Assembly: GCF_016598615.1 (NCBI RefSeq)
Contig: NZ_CP066831.1
Location: forward strand, 1,612,001-1,676,000
DNA: 64,000 nucleotides
Source of the DNA: Streptomyces liliifuscus
GTDB lineage: Bacteria > Actinomycetota > Actinomycetes > Streptomycetales > Streptomycetaceae
Direction: 5' to 3'
The notes below the pieces were generated by a model that made no database searches, was not told the origin of the DNA, and saw only the letters and a program-made list of their open reading frames with translations. Positions 1 to 8,356 of this stretch are shown piece after piece. A program made the position numbers and the translations under genes. Every line of letters begins with the position of its first letter. Position 1 is the first letter of the stretch.

Positions 1-1
1 C

Positions 2-229
2 CCGGGCAACGGCGTCTCCCTGATGACGGCCCGCAAGGTGGGCGCGGCCGGTCGCGAGGGCAACTCGGTCGGCATCTACATGTGCGCCGACCTCTCCTGT
101 TCCCTGTACCTGCGCGGCAGGAAGCAGCTCGACTCCGGGTCCCGTATCGAGGAGAGCCTCAAGCTGGAACAGCAGATCACCCGCGCGACCGGCCATCTGT
201 CGGCCTTCCTGGACAGGCTGTACGCCTGA
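2..229 (+). CDS. FBP-domain protein, 3' fragment
   Basis: The reading frame is already open at the left edge of the window and runs to a TGA at 227-229, so only the C-terminal 75 residues are visible. The segment GREGNSVGIYMCADLSCSLY followed by a basic RGRKQ stretch and a helical tail (RIEESLKLEQQ, then FLDRLYA) matches the C-terminal treble-clef zinc-finger domain of FBP-domain proteins, which resemble the C-terminus of elongation-factor-G-binding protein. One visible Cys pair is CADLSC; the other zinc ligands would lie outside the window. Its cellular role is only inferred (ribosome or EF-G association). It ends 14 bases before the convergent esterase gene. Confidence 0.75.
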   Translation, partial: PGNGVSLMTARKVGAAGREGNSVGIYMCADLSCSLYLRGRKQLDSGSRIEESLKLEQQITRATGHLSAFLDRLYA

Positions 230-243
230 ACCGGTCGCGGCTC

Positions 244-1572
244 CTAGCCGTCCCGCAGCCGCGAGGCCTCCACCCGGTGAAGGTGGATGAGGATGTCGTG
301 GCTCGGGGCGAGTGCGATGTCGCGGTCCGCTTCCGGGTAGTCCGTGCCGATGCTGCGCGTCGGCCTGGCCGTCGACAGCCATGTACGGGCGGCGGCCGGG
401 GCGGTGCGCAGATCGAGTACGTAGTCGCGGTGGCGCACGCGGTCCAGGGTGGCTTCGTTGCTCCCCGGGGCCGCCGGACCCACCGTGAAGCGCTGGAGCC
501 TGCCGTCCGGTCCTGTCGCGTTGAACGAGCCCCGGTCGAAGGTGAATCCGACGCTGACGTACGCACGGCCCAGTTCGTCACGCAGGAACGCGCCCTGCAT
601 CTTCGGGTAGTGCTCCGGCTCGTGCGTCACATAGCCGACGTGGGCGTTGTGGGCCGACAGCAGGACCTTGGTGCCGGTGTGCCGCTGCCACCAGGCCACG
701 TTGTCCGCCATGATCCGGTCGCGGTAGAGCATGCAGGCGGCGACCTGTTCGGGGTCATCGGCGTCGAAGTCGTACCCGCGGGCCGTCTGGTCGATGGCCG
801 TCGCGTGCTGGACCGCCCAGTCGTACGCCTCGCCGGACCCACCGGCGCCCTTGATCAGCTCAAGTGCCTCACCGGTCCTGACCGCCATCTCCTTGCGCTC
901 GGCGAGCGGACGGTTCAGGTACCGCTCGATGTACTCACCGGCCTGGACGGTCGGGCGCAGGCCGCGGTAGAGCCTGTTCACACGGTCCAGCAGGCCCGGG
1001 TGGTCGCGGGCCACATACTCGGTGACCATGTCGTACAGCTCGGGGCCGTTGTAGGCGAAGTCGTCGCCCATGAACCGCACCGGATCGTCGGGGTGTTGGC
1101 GGTTGTACGCGCGCATCCACTCGAGCAGTTCCAGATACTCGGCGTTGTTCCACAGCCGGTAGTCGCGCTGGAACTCGTCCCGCATGATGCGCCGGGGGTC
1201 GCCCGTGCCGTACAGGACGTAGTCGTTGAGGCGCAGGCCCGTGCTCCAACTGGCCTCCAGGGCGAAGGTGCGGAAGCCCTTCTCCTCGACGAGGTGGCGG
1301 AAGACGCGGTGCTTCATGGCGAAGAAGTCGTGTGTGCTGTGGGTGGCCTCGCCCAGGCCGACGACGCGTGCGTCGCCGATCATGCGGGCGAGGGGGCGGA
1401 GATCACCGGTGTCGCCCCGCGGTTCGACGGTACGCAGCGGATGGGCGCCGCGCTGGAGGGCCTCGACGACCTCTCTGTCCGTGGACGCGGCCGACGCCGG
1501 TGTCGTGCCGGAGGCCACGATGCCGAGGCAGACGAGCAGGGTTAAGACGAATCCTGACCTATGCCATTTCAT
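244..1572 (-). CDS. Secreted erythromycin-esterase-like protein
   Basis: This 442-residue protein belongs to the erythromycin esterase (EreA/EreB, succinoglycan-biosynthesis-like) superfamily. The start MKWHRSGF is chosen because it gives a clean signal peptide (hydrophobic residues about 8-21, then TPASAAS); an upstream in-frame start would add 15 residues. The family signature GLGEATHSTHDFF lies near residues 72-84, ALEASW near 104-109, and the paired-histidine motif AHNAHVGY at 307-314. In EreB the equivalent Glu and His residues form the esterase centre. Export argues against a cytosolic macrolide-resistance enzyme; the natural substrate is unknown. It is divergent from the FUSC transporter, and no strong ribosome site is visible. 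Confidence 0.85.
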   Translation of the reverse strand: MKWHRSGFVLTLLVCLGIVASGTTPASAASTDREVVEALQRGAHPLRTVEPRGDTGDLRPLARMIGDARVVGLGEATHSTHDFFAMKHRVFRHLVEEKGFRTFALEASWSTGLRLNDYVLYGTGDPRRIMRDEFQRDYRLWNNAEYLELLEWMRAYNRQHPDDPVRFMGDDFAYNGPELYDMVTEYVARDHPGLLDRVNRLYRGLRPTVQAGEYIERYLNRPLAERKEMAVRTGEALELIKGAGGSGEAYDWAVQHATAIDQTARGYDFDADDPEQVAACMLYRDRIMADNVAWWQRHTGTKVLLSAHNAHVGYVTHEPEHYPKMQGAFLRDELGRAYVSVGFTFDRGSFNATGPDGRLQRFTVGPAAPGSNEATLDRVRHRDYVLDLRTAPAAARTWLSTARPTRSIGTDYPEADRDIALAPSHDILIHLHRVEASRLRDG

Positions 1573-1823
1573 GATCCAATGCTTGCGCGCGGGCGCAGCC
1601 CGGACCATCCGGCACACCCCCGCTTTCCTCTGAGGTCAGCCGTGTGGGCACACCTGTGGTTTTCCTCAGGGAAGGCCGCCGAGTGGGGCACGAACGGCCG
1701 TGTTCAACGCGTTCCCGGCCGTGTCAGACTGGCCGCTCGGCCTGTGCCTCCTTGCCGTCGTCTCGGGTGAGCTGCGCCGTCTGGACGAGTTCGGTGCGGC
1801 TGTGGAACGGGAAGTGCCCAAGG

Positions 1824-3071
1824 ATGCGAGATGTACGTGAGGCGTGGGCCGCGGGCAGGGCCCGGGTCGCGAAGTGGCGCCAGGAGCCGGTGTTCGTCCA
1901 GACGGTCCGTTCCGCGGCCGCCGCGACGATCGCGTACGTCGTGGCGCTGCGGTTCAGTCCCGAGGCCGCTCCTCTCACCGCTCCCCTGACCGCGCTCCTC
2001 GTCGTCCAGGTCACGCTCTACGCCACCCTCACGACCGGCATACGCCGCGTCAACGCCGTGGTGGCGGGCGTCCTCGTCGCCATCGTCTTCAGCGCGCTCG
2101 TGGGGCTGACCTGGTGGAGTCTCGGGCTGCTCATCCTTGCCTCGCTGGCCGTCGGGCACCTGGTGCGGGTGAGCGAGTTCGTGCCCGAGGTGGCGATCAG
2201 CGCCATGCTGGTCCTCGGCGTCACCCGGGTCGGCGACACGGCCTGGGCGCGGATCCTGGAGACGCTGATCGGCGCTCTGGTGGGGCTCGGCTGCAATCTG
2301 CTGTTCGCTCCCCCGGTGTGGGTCGGCGCGGCGGGCGAGTCCATCGAGGATCTGGCGCGCCGGATGCGGCAGTTGCTGCTGCGCGTGGGCGAGGAGGCCG
2401 CCGGCCGCCCTCCGGTGGCGGTCGCGGCGGCGCGGCTCCACGAGGCACGGGAGCTGGACCACGACATCGTCGAGGTGGACGCGGCCCTCAAACAGGCCGA
2501 GGACAGCCTGCGGCTCAATCCGCGTGTACGGGAGGGACTGCTGCACCGGGTCGTGCTGCGCACCGGCCTCGACACGCTGGAGATCTGCACGGTGGTCCTG
2601 CGGGTGCTCGCGCGCACCCTCACGGACCTCGCCAAGGAGCGGGCGCCCGAGCCGTTGTTCGAGGCGGAGATCGGGGCGACCCTGGAGCAGTTGCTGGCGG
2701 AGGTCGGCGACGCCGTGGTCAGCTTCGCCGTCCTCGTCACCACCGATGTCAGTCACAGCGCAGAGTCGGCGGAGTCCCGGCTCGCCTCCGAGCTCGTGGC
2801 CGCGACCGCCACCCGCGAAAAGCTGGCCCAGCTTCTCCTGGAGGAGGTCCAGCGGGACGCCCGGCAGTGGCAGTTGCACGGGGCCGTCCTCACCGAGGTC
2901 ACACGGATACTCGACGAACTCGACATGGAGCACCGCTCGCGCCGGCTCCTGGAGGAACTGGACCGCTGCACGCAGGAACAGCGCGAGCGCATGCCGCGCC
3001 TGGACCGCCTGCGCCGACGGCTGCGCTCCGCCCGGCGGAACCGTAACGCCCCCTCACGTCGTACTACGTGA
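1824..3071 (+). CDS. FUSC / aromatic acid exporter family membrane protein
   Basis: The 415-residue protein has a membrane domain of about six closely spaced hydrophobic segments (residues about 25-165, including AAATIAYVVALRF, LTALLVVQVTLYATL, VVAGVLVAIVFSALV, LGLLILASLAVGHL, AISAMLVLGV and LIGALVGLGCNLLF), then a long charged cytoplasmic helical region. This is the architecture of the FUSC/ArAE_1 family, proposed to export aromatic acids or similar compounds. The start MRDVREAW is chosen over upstream in-frame starts because the earlier part has no family-like sequence. It is followed by a strong hairpin. The substrate is unknown. Confidence 0.8.
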   Translation: MRDVREAWAAGRARVAKWRQEPVFVQTVRSAAAATIAYVVALRFSPEAAPLTAPLTALLVVQVTLYATLTTGIRRVNAVVAGVLVAIVFSALVGLTWWSLGLLILASLAVGHLVRVSEFVPEVAISAMLVLGVTRVGDTAWARILETLIGALVGLGCNLLFAPPVWVGAAGESIEDLARRMRQLLLRVGEEAAGRPPVAVAAARLHEARELDHDIVEVDAALKQAEDSLRLNPRVREGLLHRVVLRTGLDTLEICTVVLRVLARTLTDLAKERAPEPLFEAEIGATLEQLLAEVGDAVVSFAVLVTTDVSHSAESAESRLASELVAATATREKLAQLLLEEVQRDARQWQLHGAVLTEVTRILDELDMEHRSRRLLEELDRCTQEQRERMPRLDRLRRRLRSARRNRNAPSRRTT

Positions 3072-3081
3072 CGAGTTGAGC

Positions 3082-3126
3082 GCCGTGCGTGTACGTCCCT
3101 CCCGACGAGGGACGTACGCGCACGGC
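3082..3126 (+). terminator. 20-bp stem-loop after the FUSC gene
   Basis: A stem of 20 bases on each side (3082-3101 and 3107-3126) pairs at 19 of 20 positions around a 5-base loop. It begins 10 bases after the FUSC stop codon. There is no T-tract, as is usual for actinomycete terminators. The only doubt is whether it instead acts in the leader of the next gene, whose start is 45 bases further on. Confidence 0.75.
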
Positions 3127-3170
3127 GATCGCGGAACGACATATCTGTATGACGACAGAGGGAGTTACGG

Positions 3171-4235
3171 ATGGCCGACGGCACCGTGCGGATCGACGGG
3201 AACTCACTGCGGCTGGCGGGCGGTGTGCAGGTCCGGTTCATCCGCACCCTGCGCCTGCCCGAGACGGGTACGCACCCCCTGCCCCCGGGGCTCGGCGAGT
3301 TCCCGCTGCGGCGCGTGGAGGACTACCCGGAGACGGTGCCCGCCGAGTGGCTGGCGCGTGGCGGGGTGATGCTGCCGGTGTATCTGCGCGAGGCGATGTG
3401 GCTGAGCTTCGGCGGTACGTCGGAACCGGCCGCTCTCCAGGTGGGCGTCGGAAAGGTGTGCGCGGTCTCCGGCAAGCCGTGGAGTCCCCGGCCGGCGCGG
3501 AAGCCGCAGAACTACGTGGTCCTGCCCCGTCAGCCGTGGCTCGACGGCATCAACTCCGGGAAGGGCACGGTCCGTCAGTTCGTGGCGGTGCCGCTCGGTC
3601 TCGGTGCCACGGTCGAGGGCCAGGTCACCGGCGAGGAGGTGTGGGGCGGCGTACAGCTGCAGTCGTTCCCGCTGAACGACACCGCACTGCACGCCTGGCG
3701 TGAGGAGCAGCGCCGGCTGGCCGAGGCGGCCGAGCAGCGCCGCAGGAGCGCCGAGGCGGCCGGTTACGGCGCGGCGATGCCCATGGCGCCCGGTTCCGCG
3801 CCCCAGTGGGGTGCTCCGGCTCCGGCGCCTGCGGGCGGTGCGCCGCGGGCCGCGGCGGCGATGGGTCTCGGCGTCGGCGGTTCGATGCGCCAGGAGGTCT
3901 ACAAGGACGACCGTCCGTTGTCGGACTGGGCGACCACTGCGGCCGGCCGGGTCTTCGTGCACCTCGTGACGCCGCCCGAGTGGCGCCGCATCACGGGCGA
4001 GGCACCCCCGGCGTCGCCCGTCGACCGCGCGGCCTACACCCGGGCCGGACTGCCCTGGTTCGACTACTACGACCAGGACGCCGCGGACCTCGATCCCACG
4101 GACACGCTCGGCGACGTCAAGCCGGTCGGCGACTGGCTCGGCGACGACCACACGCCGTGGCAGCCGCCGTCGCCCCAGCAGGTCAAGCCGCTGGGAGACG
4201 CGCCGGGCAAGCCCGTCGTGGACGGCGAGTGGTGA
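3171..4235 (+). CDS. Conserved hypothetical protein (354 aa)
   Basis: I do not recognise a characterised domain. The N-terminal 170 residues look like a compact, Trp/Pro-rich globular domain. Residues about 180-235 form a charged helical segment (WREEQRRLAEAAEQRRRSAE) and then an Ala/Pro/Gly-rich linker. The C-terminal third is acidic and Trp-rich (LPWFDYYDQDAADLDPTD, then WLGDDHTPWQPPSP). There is no signal peptide or membrane segment, so it is probably cytosolic. A good ribosome site (GAGGGAG) precedes the ATG. It is monocistronic, with a hairpin on each side. Confidence 0.7.
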   Translation: MADGTVRIDGNSLRLAGGVQVRFIRTLRLPETGTHPLPPGLGEFPLRRVEDYPETVPAEWLARGGVMLPVYLREAMWLSFGGTSEPAALQVGVGKVCAVSGKPWSPRPARKPQNYVVLPRQPWLDGINSGKGTVRQFVAVPLGLGATVEGQVTGEEVWGGVQLQSFPLNDTALHAWREEQRRLAEAAEQRRRSAEAAGYGAAMPMAPGSAPQWGAPAPAPAGGAPRAAAAMGLGVGGSMRQEVYKDDRPLSDWATTAAGRVFVHLVTPPEWRRITGEAPPASPVDRAAYTRAGLPWFDYYDQDAADLDPTDTLGDVKPVGDWLGDDHTPWQPPSPQQVKPLGDAPGKPVVDGEW

Positions 4236-4241
4236 AAGCGG

Positions 4242-4260
4242 CTCCGGCCCGCGGCCGGAG
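4242..4260. terminator. Hairpin between convergent genes
   Basis: CTCCGGCC and GGCCGGAG form a perfect 8-bp stem around a CGC loop, in the 33-base gap between the convergent hypothetical gene and the DUF2470 gene. It could stop transcription from both sides. Confidence 0.65.
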
Positions 4261-4268
4261 TGTTCACC

Positions 4269-4994
4269 TCATCCGTCACCCTCCGTGCGCTGTCGCTGCA
4301 GCGCGCGCGGGCAGCTCGCGCTGCTCGCCTGTGTGAGCAGGACGTGCATGCGCTCGGTGAGCTGTCCGACGTCGTCGGCGGGCCGGTGGAAGGGCAGCCG
4401 TACGTCGCCGTGCCCGCGCGCACGCTCGATGCGCAGCGTCAGTCCGTGCCGGTCGACGGCGAGCGGCTGTACGCGCACGGCACCGTGCAGGCTGTCCGGT
4501 TCGACGAGGCGGGTCAGCCGCTCGACCGCGTCCGGGTGGGCGTCGGCGAGGTGCGTCAGCAGCTGCGCCTCCGCGAGGGCCAGCGGGTCGGGTTCGGCGA
4601 TGGCGAACTCGTCGAGGTCGACGACGACCGCCCCGCCGGGCTCGCGGAGCACGGCGCGCGTGGTGTGGAACGCCAAGTGCCCTTCCTCGGGCGCGAACCA
4701 GCCGGCCATCCAGAGCCTGGCGCGGATCCGGTGCCGTACGGGGACGGGCGCCACGTCGGCGAACTCCAGGACGGCGGACGGCTCTCCGCGCGGCGCGCAG
4801 ATCGCGGCCGCGGCCAGCGTGCTGTCGTCCGGCAGGTGCAGCAGCACCCGGCCGTCCTCGGCGACGGTGTGTACGCCGATGAACTCCTCCCGACCGCCCT
4901 CCGCGGTCACCGCGCAGGACCATGCCGCGGCGAGCACGGACCGGGCACGCTGTGCCGTGGCCGGCGCGGCCGTCCAGCTGTGACGGTCACCCAT
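4269..4994 (-). CDS. DUF2470 / HugZ-like protein under iron control
   Basis: The 241-residue protein has an N-terminal split-barrel-like region and a C-terminal DUF2470 domain (residues about 150-232: DAHPDAVERLTRLV, GAVRVQPLAVDRHGLTLRIE, then VRLPFHRPADDVGQLTERM). DUF2470 also occurs in HugZ-type haem-degrading proteins and their relatives, where it follows a flavin-reductase-like barrel. The start ATG is preceded by GGGAGG, and a near-perfect iron box sits between that and the promoter, which points to expression under iron starvation. A role in haem or siderophore-iron handling is therefore inferred; the fold relation does not prove haem oxygenase activity. It is monocistronic. Confidence 0.8.
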   Translation of the reverse strand: MGDRHSWTAAPATAQRARSVLAAAWSCAVTAEGGREEFIGVHTVAEDGRVLLHLPDDSTLAAAAICAPRGEPSAVLEFADVAPVPVRHRIRARLWMAGWFAPEEGHLAFHTTRAVLREPGGAVVVDLDEFAIAEPDPLALAEAQLLTHLADAHPDAVERLTRLVEPDSLHGAVRVQPLAVDRHGLTLRIERARGHGDVRLPFHRPADDVGQLTERMHVLLTQASSASCPRALQRQRTEGDG

Positions 4995-5006
4995 CCCAAA
5001 CCTCCC

Positions 5007-5025
5007 TTAGGTAAGCCTTGCCTAA
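5007..5025 (-). promoter_or_regulatory. Iron box (DmdR1/IdeR-type operator)
   Basis: TTAGGTAAGCCTTGCCTAA is a 9+1+9 inverted repeat with one mismatch and closely matches the DtxR/IdeR/DmdR consensus TTAGGTTAGGCTAACCTAA. It lies immediately upstream of the GGGAGG ribosome site and 13 bases from the DUF2470 start, where a bound repressor would block transcription when iron is plentiful. Confidence 0.85.
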
Positions 5026-5091
5026 CCTATCGAAGATCGGGGTGTACGCCAACCACGCGGAACCGGTCGTCACACCTTGGTGACGGGGAAT

Positions 5092-5700
5092 TCACGGAGT
5101 GATGGCACCCAACAGCGCCCGTGCGCACAGGTCGCGCACCTGATCCCGGGACAGGCCGGGCTCCTTGAGCCACTCCAGACAGGCCGCCGCCATGAAGGCG
5201 AGCCAGCCCCGCACGGCGATCCGCAGCGCCGGCAGGTCCTCCTCGGTCCAGGCGGTCTCCGGGTCCGCCGCGAGCGCCTCCAGGATCTGCCGCTGCTGGG
5301 CGGCGAGCGTCTCGCGGTACACCCTGCGCACGGCCTGGTCCCCCGCCGCCTCGGCGCGATGGAAGGCCCGGAAGCCGTGCGCGTGCGCCTGGACGTACTC
5401 CAGGAAGGTGTCGAGTCCGGCGTCGATCTGTTCACGCACCGGCACACCGGGCACGGCGGCGGTGACCCGCAGCATCCGCTTGCTCTCGCGCTCCACGACG
5501 GCCGCGAAGAAGTCCCGCTTGGTCGGGAAGTAGTGGTACAGCAACCCGCGTGAGACGCCCGCGAGTTCGGCGACCTGCTCGATCCACACGTCCTCGTACG
5601 GACTCTCCGAGAACAGCCGCGCCCCGACCGAGAGCAGCTGCTCACGGCGCTCCTCGGTGCTGAGCCGACGGCGTGTGCGCTCCCCCTCGTTGGCGGCCAT
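5092..5700 (-). CDS. TetR-family regulator, divergent from the P450
   Basis: The 202-residue protein has the TetR N-terminal helix-turn-helix (residues about 15-62: RREQLLSVGARLFSE, IEQVAELAGVSRGLLYHYFP, KRDFFAAVV), with the hallmark GLLYHYFPTKRDFF. The C-terminal ligand-binding half is helical and Ala-rich. It is transcribed divergently from the CYP102-like P450 gene with a 108-base gap that holds a short inverted repeat. The simplest reading is a repressor of itself and the P450, relieved by a hydrophobic ligand, as for other TetR/P450 pairs. This is inference from layout. Confidence 0.88.
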   Translation of the reverse strand: MAANEGERTRRRLSTEERREQLLSVGARLFSESPYEDVWIEQVAELAGVSRGLLYHYFPTKRDFFAAVVERESKRMLRVTAAVPGVPVREQIDAGLDTFLEYVQAHAHGFRAFHRAEAAGDQAVRRVYRETLAAQQRQILEALAADPETAWTEEDLPALRIAVRGWLAFMAAACLEWLKEPGLSRDQVRDLCARALLGAITP

Positions 5701-5713
5701 GTCCGCACCTTAC

Positions 5714-5728
5714 TTGACGTCGGTTCAA
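5714..5728. promoter_or_regulatory. Candidate TetR operator
   Basis: TTGACGTCGGTTCAA is an imperfect inverted repeat (TTGA and TCAA arms) 14 bases upstream of the TetR start, in the shared promoter region with the P450 gene. Position and symmetry suit a TetR operator, but the arms are short. Confidence 0.4.
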
Positions 5729-5808
5729 CAGCGGGATCACACTGGGAGCCGCTATTGAATCCGCGTACAACAAGCCCAACCGGCGCTCGGCACAAGGGAG
5801 ATGGCGTG

Positions 5809-7332
5809 ATGGCGGGGACGACGAGGAACGCGCTGCCGAAGGGGTTCCGCAGTGCCGAGCTGGGCTGGCCCGAGCTGCATCGCATCCCGCGTCCGCCGCA
5901 CCGCGTGCCGTTGGTCGGTGACGTCGTCGGCGTCAACCTCCGCACCCCGTTGCAGGATTCGCTGCGTGTCGGACGGCAGCTCGGGCCGATCTTCCGGCGC
6001 AAGGGGTTCGGCAAGGAGATCGTCTTCGTGTGGGGCGCGAGGCTCTCGGGCGAGATGGCGGACGAGTCGCGGTTCGCCAAGCACGTGGGGCTGGGGGTCG
6101 CCAACCTCCGGCCGGTCGCCGGGGACGGCCTGTTCACCGCGTACAACCACGAGCCCAACTGGCAGCTGGCGCACGACGTGCTGGCGCCCGGCTTCAGCCG
6201 CGACGCGATGGAGAGCTACCACGCGATGATGCTGGAGGTGACGGGCCGGCTGACGGACCGCTGGGACGGCGAGCGGGCGGCGGGCCGGGCCGTCGACGTG
6301 CCCGGCGACATGACCAAGCTGACGCTGGAGACGATCGCCCGCACCGGCTTCGGCCACGACTTCGGCTCGTTCGAACGCACCCGGCCGCACCCCTTCGTCA
6401 CGGCCATGGTGGGCGCCCTGATGTACGCGCAGCGGCTCAACGTCGTCCCCGTGCCGTTGGCCCCGGTGCTGATGCGCTCCGCCACCCGCCGCAACGACAC
6501 CGACGTGGCGTACCTCAACCGCACGGTCGACGACGTGGTCGAGGCCCGCATCAACGGGCCCGCCGGGGAAGGCGACCTGCTGGACCGGATGCTGGACACG
6601 GCACATCCCGAGACGGGCGAGCGCCTCACGCCGGAGAACATCCGCCGCCAGGTCATCACCTTCCTGATCGCGGGCCACGAGACCACGTCAGGCGCGCTCT
6701 CCTTCGCCCTGCACTACCTCGCGCAGCACCCCGACATCGCCGCCCGCGCCCGCGCGGAGGTCGACCGCGTCTGGGGCGACACACCACAACCCGCCTACGA
6801 CCAGGTCGCCAGGCTCCGGTACGTACGGCGGGTGCTCGACGAGTCGCTGCGTCTGTGGCCGACGGCGCCCGCGTACGCGCGCGAGGCCAAGGAGGACACG
6901 GTCCTCGGCGGTGTCCATCCAATGCGTCGGGGCGCGTGGGCCCTGGTCCTGATCCCGCTGCTGCACCGCGACCCCGAGGTGTGGGGCGCGGACACGGAGG
7001 GCTTCGATCCCGACCGCTTCGAGCCGGGTGCCGTACGGGCCCGGGCCGCGCACACGTTCAAGCCGTTCGGCACCGGTGCGCGGGCGTGCATCGGACGGCA
7101 GTTCGCGCTGCACGAGGCGACGCTGGTGCTGGGGCTGCTGCTGCGCCGCTACGAGCTGCGGCCGGATCCGGCGTACCGGCTGCGGGTGGCCGAGCGGCTC
7201 ACACTGATGCCGGAGGGGCTGACGCTCCATCTCGACCGCCGCTCCCCCGCGGCTCCCGCGCGGCCGGAGATCCCGGCCGTGTCCGAGACGACCTCGGCTT
7301 CACGGTGTCCAGTGACCGGGGCGGGTGACTGA
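5809..7332 (+). CDS. CYP102B-like cytochrome P450 (haem domain only)
   Basis: The 507-residue P450 has all core motifs: I-helix AGHETTSG (288-295), ExxR as ESLR (345-348) and the haem loop FGTGARACIG (Cys427). The following segment ACIGRQFALHEATLVLGLLL is nearly the same as in P450 BM3 (CYP102A1), so it belongs to the CYP102 group of fatty-acid hydroxylases. Unlike BM3 there is no fused diflavin reductase: the protein ends about 80 residues after the Cys, as in CYP102B enzymes of Streptomyces. No ferredoxin or reductase gene is adjacent. The start follows GGGAG. The last 33 bases overlap the 3' end of the convergent pentapeptide gene. Confidence 0.9.
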   Translation: MAGTTRNALPKGFRSAELGWPELHRIPRPPHRVPLVGDVVGVNLRTPLQDSLRVGRQLGPIFRRKGFGKEIVFVWGARLSGEMADESRFAKHVGLGVANLRPVAGDGLFTAYNHEPNWQLAHDVLAPGFSRDAMESYHAMMLEVTGRLTDRWDGERAAGRAVDVPGDMTKLTLETIARTGFGHDFGSFERTRPHPFVTAMVGALMYAQRLNVVPVPLAPVLMRSATRRNDTDVAYLNRTVDDVVEARINGPAGEGDLLDRMLDTAHPETGERLTPENIRRQVITFLIAGHETTSGALSFALHYLAQHPDIAARARAEVDRVWGDTPQPAYDQVARLRYVRRVLDESLRLWPTAPAYAREAKEDTVLGGVHPMRRGAWALVLIPLLHRDPEVWGADTEGFDPDRFEPGAVRARAAHTFKPFGTGARACIGRQFALHEATLVLGLLLRRYELRPDPAYRLRVAERLTLMPEGLTLHLDRRSPAAPARPEIPAVSETTSASRCPVTGAGD

Positions 7333-8139
7333 CGCCGGAAGCCTGGTACCGGGACTGCCCTTCGCCGCGTTGACCTGCGGCTGGGTGAGGAAGAGCGCGT
7401 CGGTCAGGTCGGCGTCCGTGAGATCGGTGTCGCGCAGGTCTGCGCCGATCAGGTCCGCGCTCCGCAGATCGGCGCCCGTCAGGTCGGCGGCGATCAGGTA
7501 CGCGCCGCGGAGGTTGGCGCCTCTCAGGTCGGCGCCCTTGAGCCGGGCGCCCATGAGGTCGGCGCCCCGGCGCTCCTTCTTCCTGCCCCGGCCGAGGCCG
7601 GCACGCGCCAGCTCGCTCGCGCGCAGCAGCAGGACGTTGACGTCCTGGCGGATCGACGACACGTCCAGCTCGGCGAGCTCTTCCGGGGCCCGGCGGGTGA
7701 GCGCCTCGGTCCTGTCGAGCTCTCGTCGCAGTTCGGGGTGGATCGGGCGGGCGGCGGGCAGGTCCAACGCCTCGGTGAGGTACCGGAGAAGCTCGTGGAG
7801 CCGGCGTACGACCGGGAACACGTCGAACATGAGCCGGGCCCGCTCCCCGGAGCCCGAGCGCCAGTCCGCGCCCTGGAAGGTGACCTGCGAGACCTTCTGG
7901 CCCGCGCCGAAGCAGTCGTAGACCGTGCAGCCGTTGAAGCCGCGCTGCCGCAGCTCCGTGTGGATGCCGCAGCGGTTGTCCGTACGGAGGTTCCGGCAGG
8001 GGGTTCCGGCCGCCTTGTCGATCGCGAAGTCCGCCGATGCGGAGAAGGGCAGCGCCACACAGCACAGCCCGAAGCACTGGGTGCAGTCCGCCTTCAGTTC
8101 GGTGGGGGCGGGTGCCGCGGTGCCGGTTTCATCTTGCAT
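7300..8139 (-). CDS. Cys-rich YkgJ-like plus pentapeptide-repeat protein
   Basis: The 279-residue protein has two parts. The first 90 residues hold a conserved Cys cluster (CTQCFGLCC, then PCRNL, RCGIH, GCTVYDCFGAG) like the metal-binding YkgJ-type cysteine clusters. Residues about 185-255 are pentapeptide repeats of the form A(D/N)LxG (GADLRGANLRGAYL, then SADLIGADLRDTDLTDADL), which fold as a right-handed beta-helix. The linker is helical and charged. Cytosolic location is expected. Function is unknown: pentapeptide helices can mimic DNA, and the Cys cluster could carry Zn or Fe. Its 3' end overlaps the P450 gene antisense by 33 bases. Confidence 0.8.
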   Translation of the reverse strand: MQDETGTAAPAPTELKADCTQCFGLCCVALPFSASADFAIDKAAGTPCRNLRTDNRCGIHTELRQRGFNGCTVYDCFGAGQKVSQVTFQGADWRSGSGERARLMFDVFPVVRRLHELLRYLTEALDLPAARPIHPELRRELDRTEALTRRAPEELAELDVSSIRQDVNVLLLRASELARAGLGRGRKKERRGADLMGARLKGADLRGANLRGAYLIAADLTGADLRSADLIGADLRDTDLTDADLTDALFLTQPQVNAAKGSPGTRLPASVTRPGHWTP

Positions 8140-8199
8140 GTCCCCACCCTACGCAGCGCGAACTGCTTACCGATCACCGGAGGCCGGGAGACCGTTCGG

Positions 8200-8233
8200 C
8201 CTCCCGGACATCCAGTCCCCTCCCGGACATCCA
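8200..8233. repeat. Two direct copies of a 15-base unit
   Basis: CCTCCCGGACATCCA occurs at 8200-8214 and again at 8219-8233, a 19-base period, in the divergent gap between the pentapeptide gene and the DUF5999 gene. It may be a paired binding site or a replication-slippage scar. Confidence 0.6.
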
Positions 8234-8356
8234 ACTCCCTTGCGGGCAACGAACTCACCGATGAGTTTTCGGCGCCGGAGGCGTCTCTAATACAGCTGAA
8301 AACAAACTCCGCTATCACGGAGGAAAGAGCCCCTTCACAGACCCCGGAGAGATGTC

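Noticed and set aside
244..1572. Macrolide resistance gene
   Set aside because: The superfamily matches erythromycin esterase, but export and the lack of any macrolide context make a resistance role unsupported.
1640..1651. GTGTGGGCACAC palindrome between the esterase and FUSC genes
   Set aside because: It is short and GC-rich, not close to either start, and could arise by chance at this base composition.
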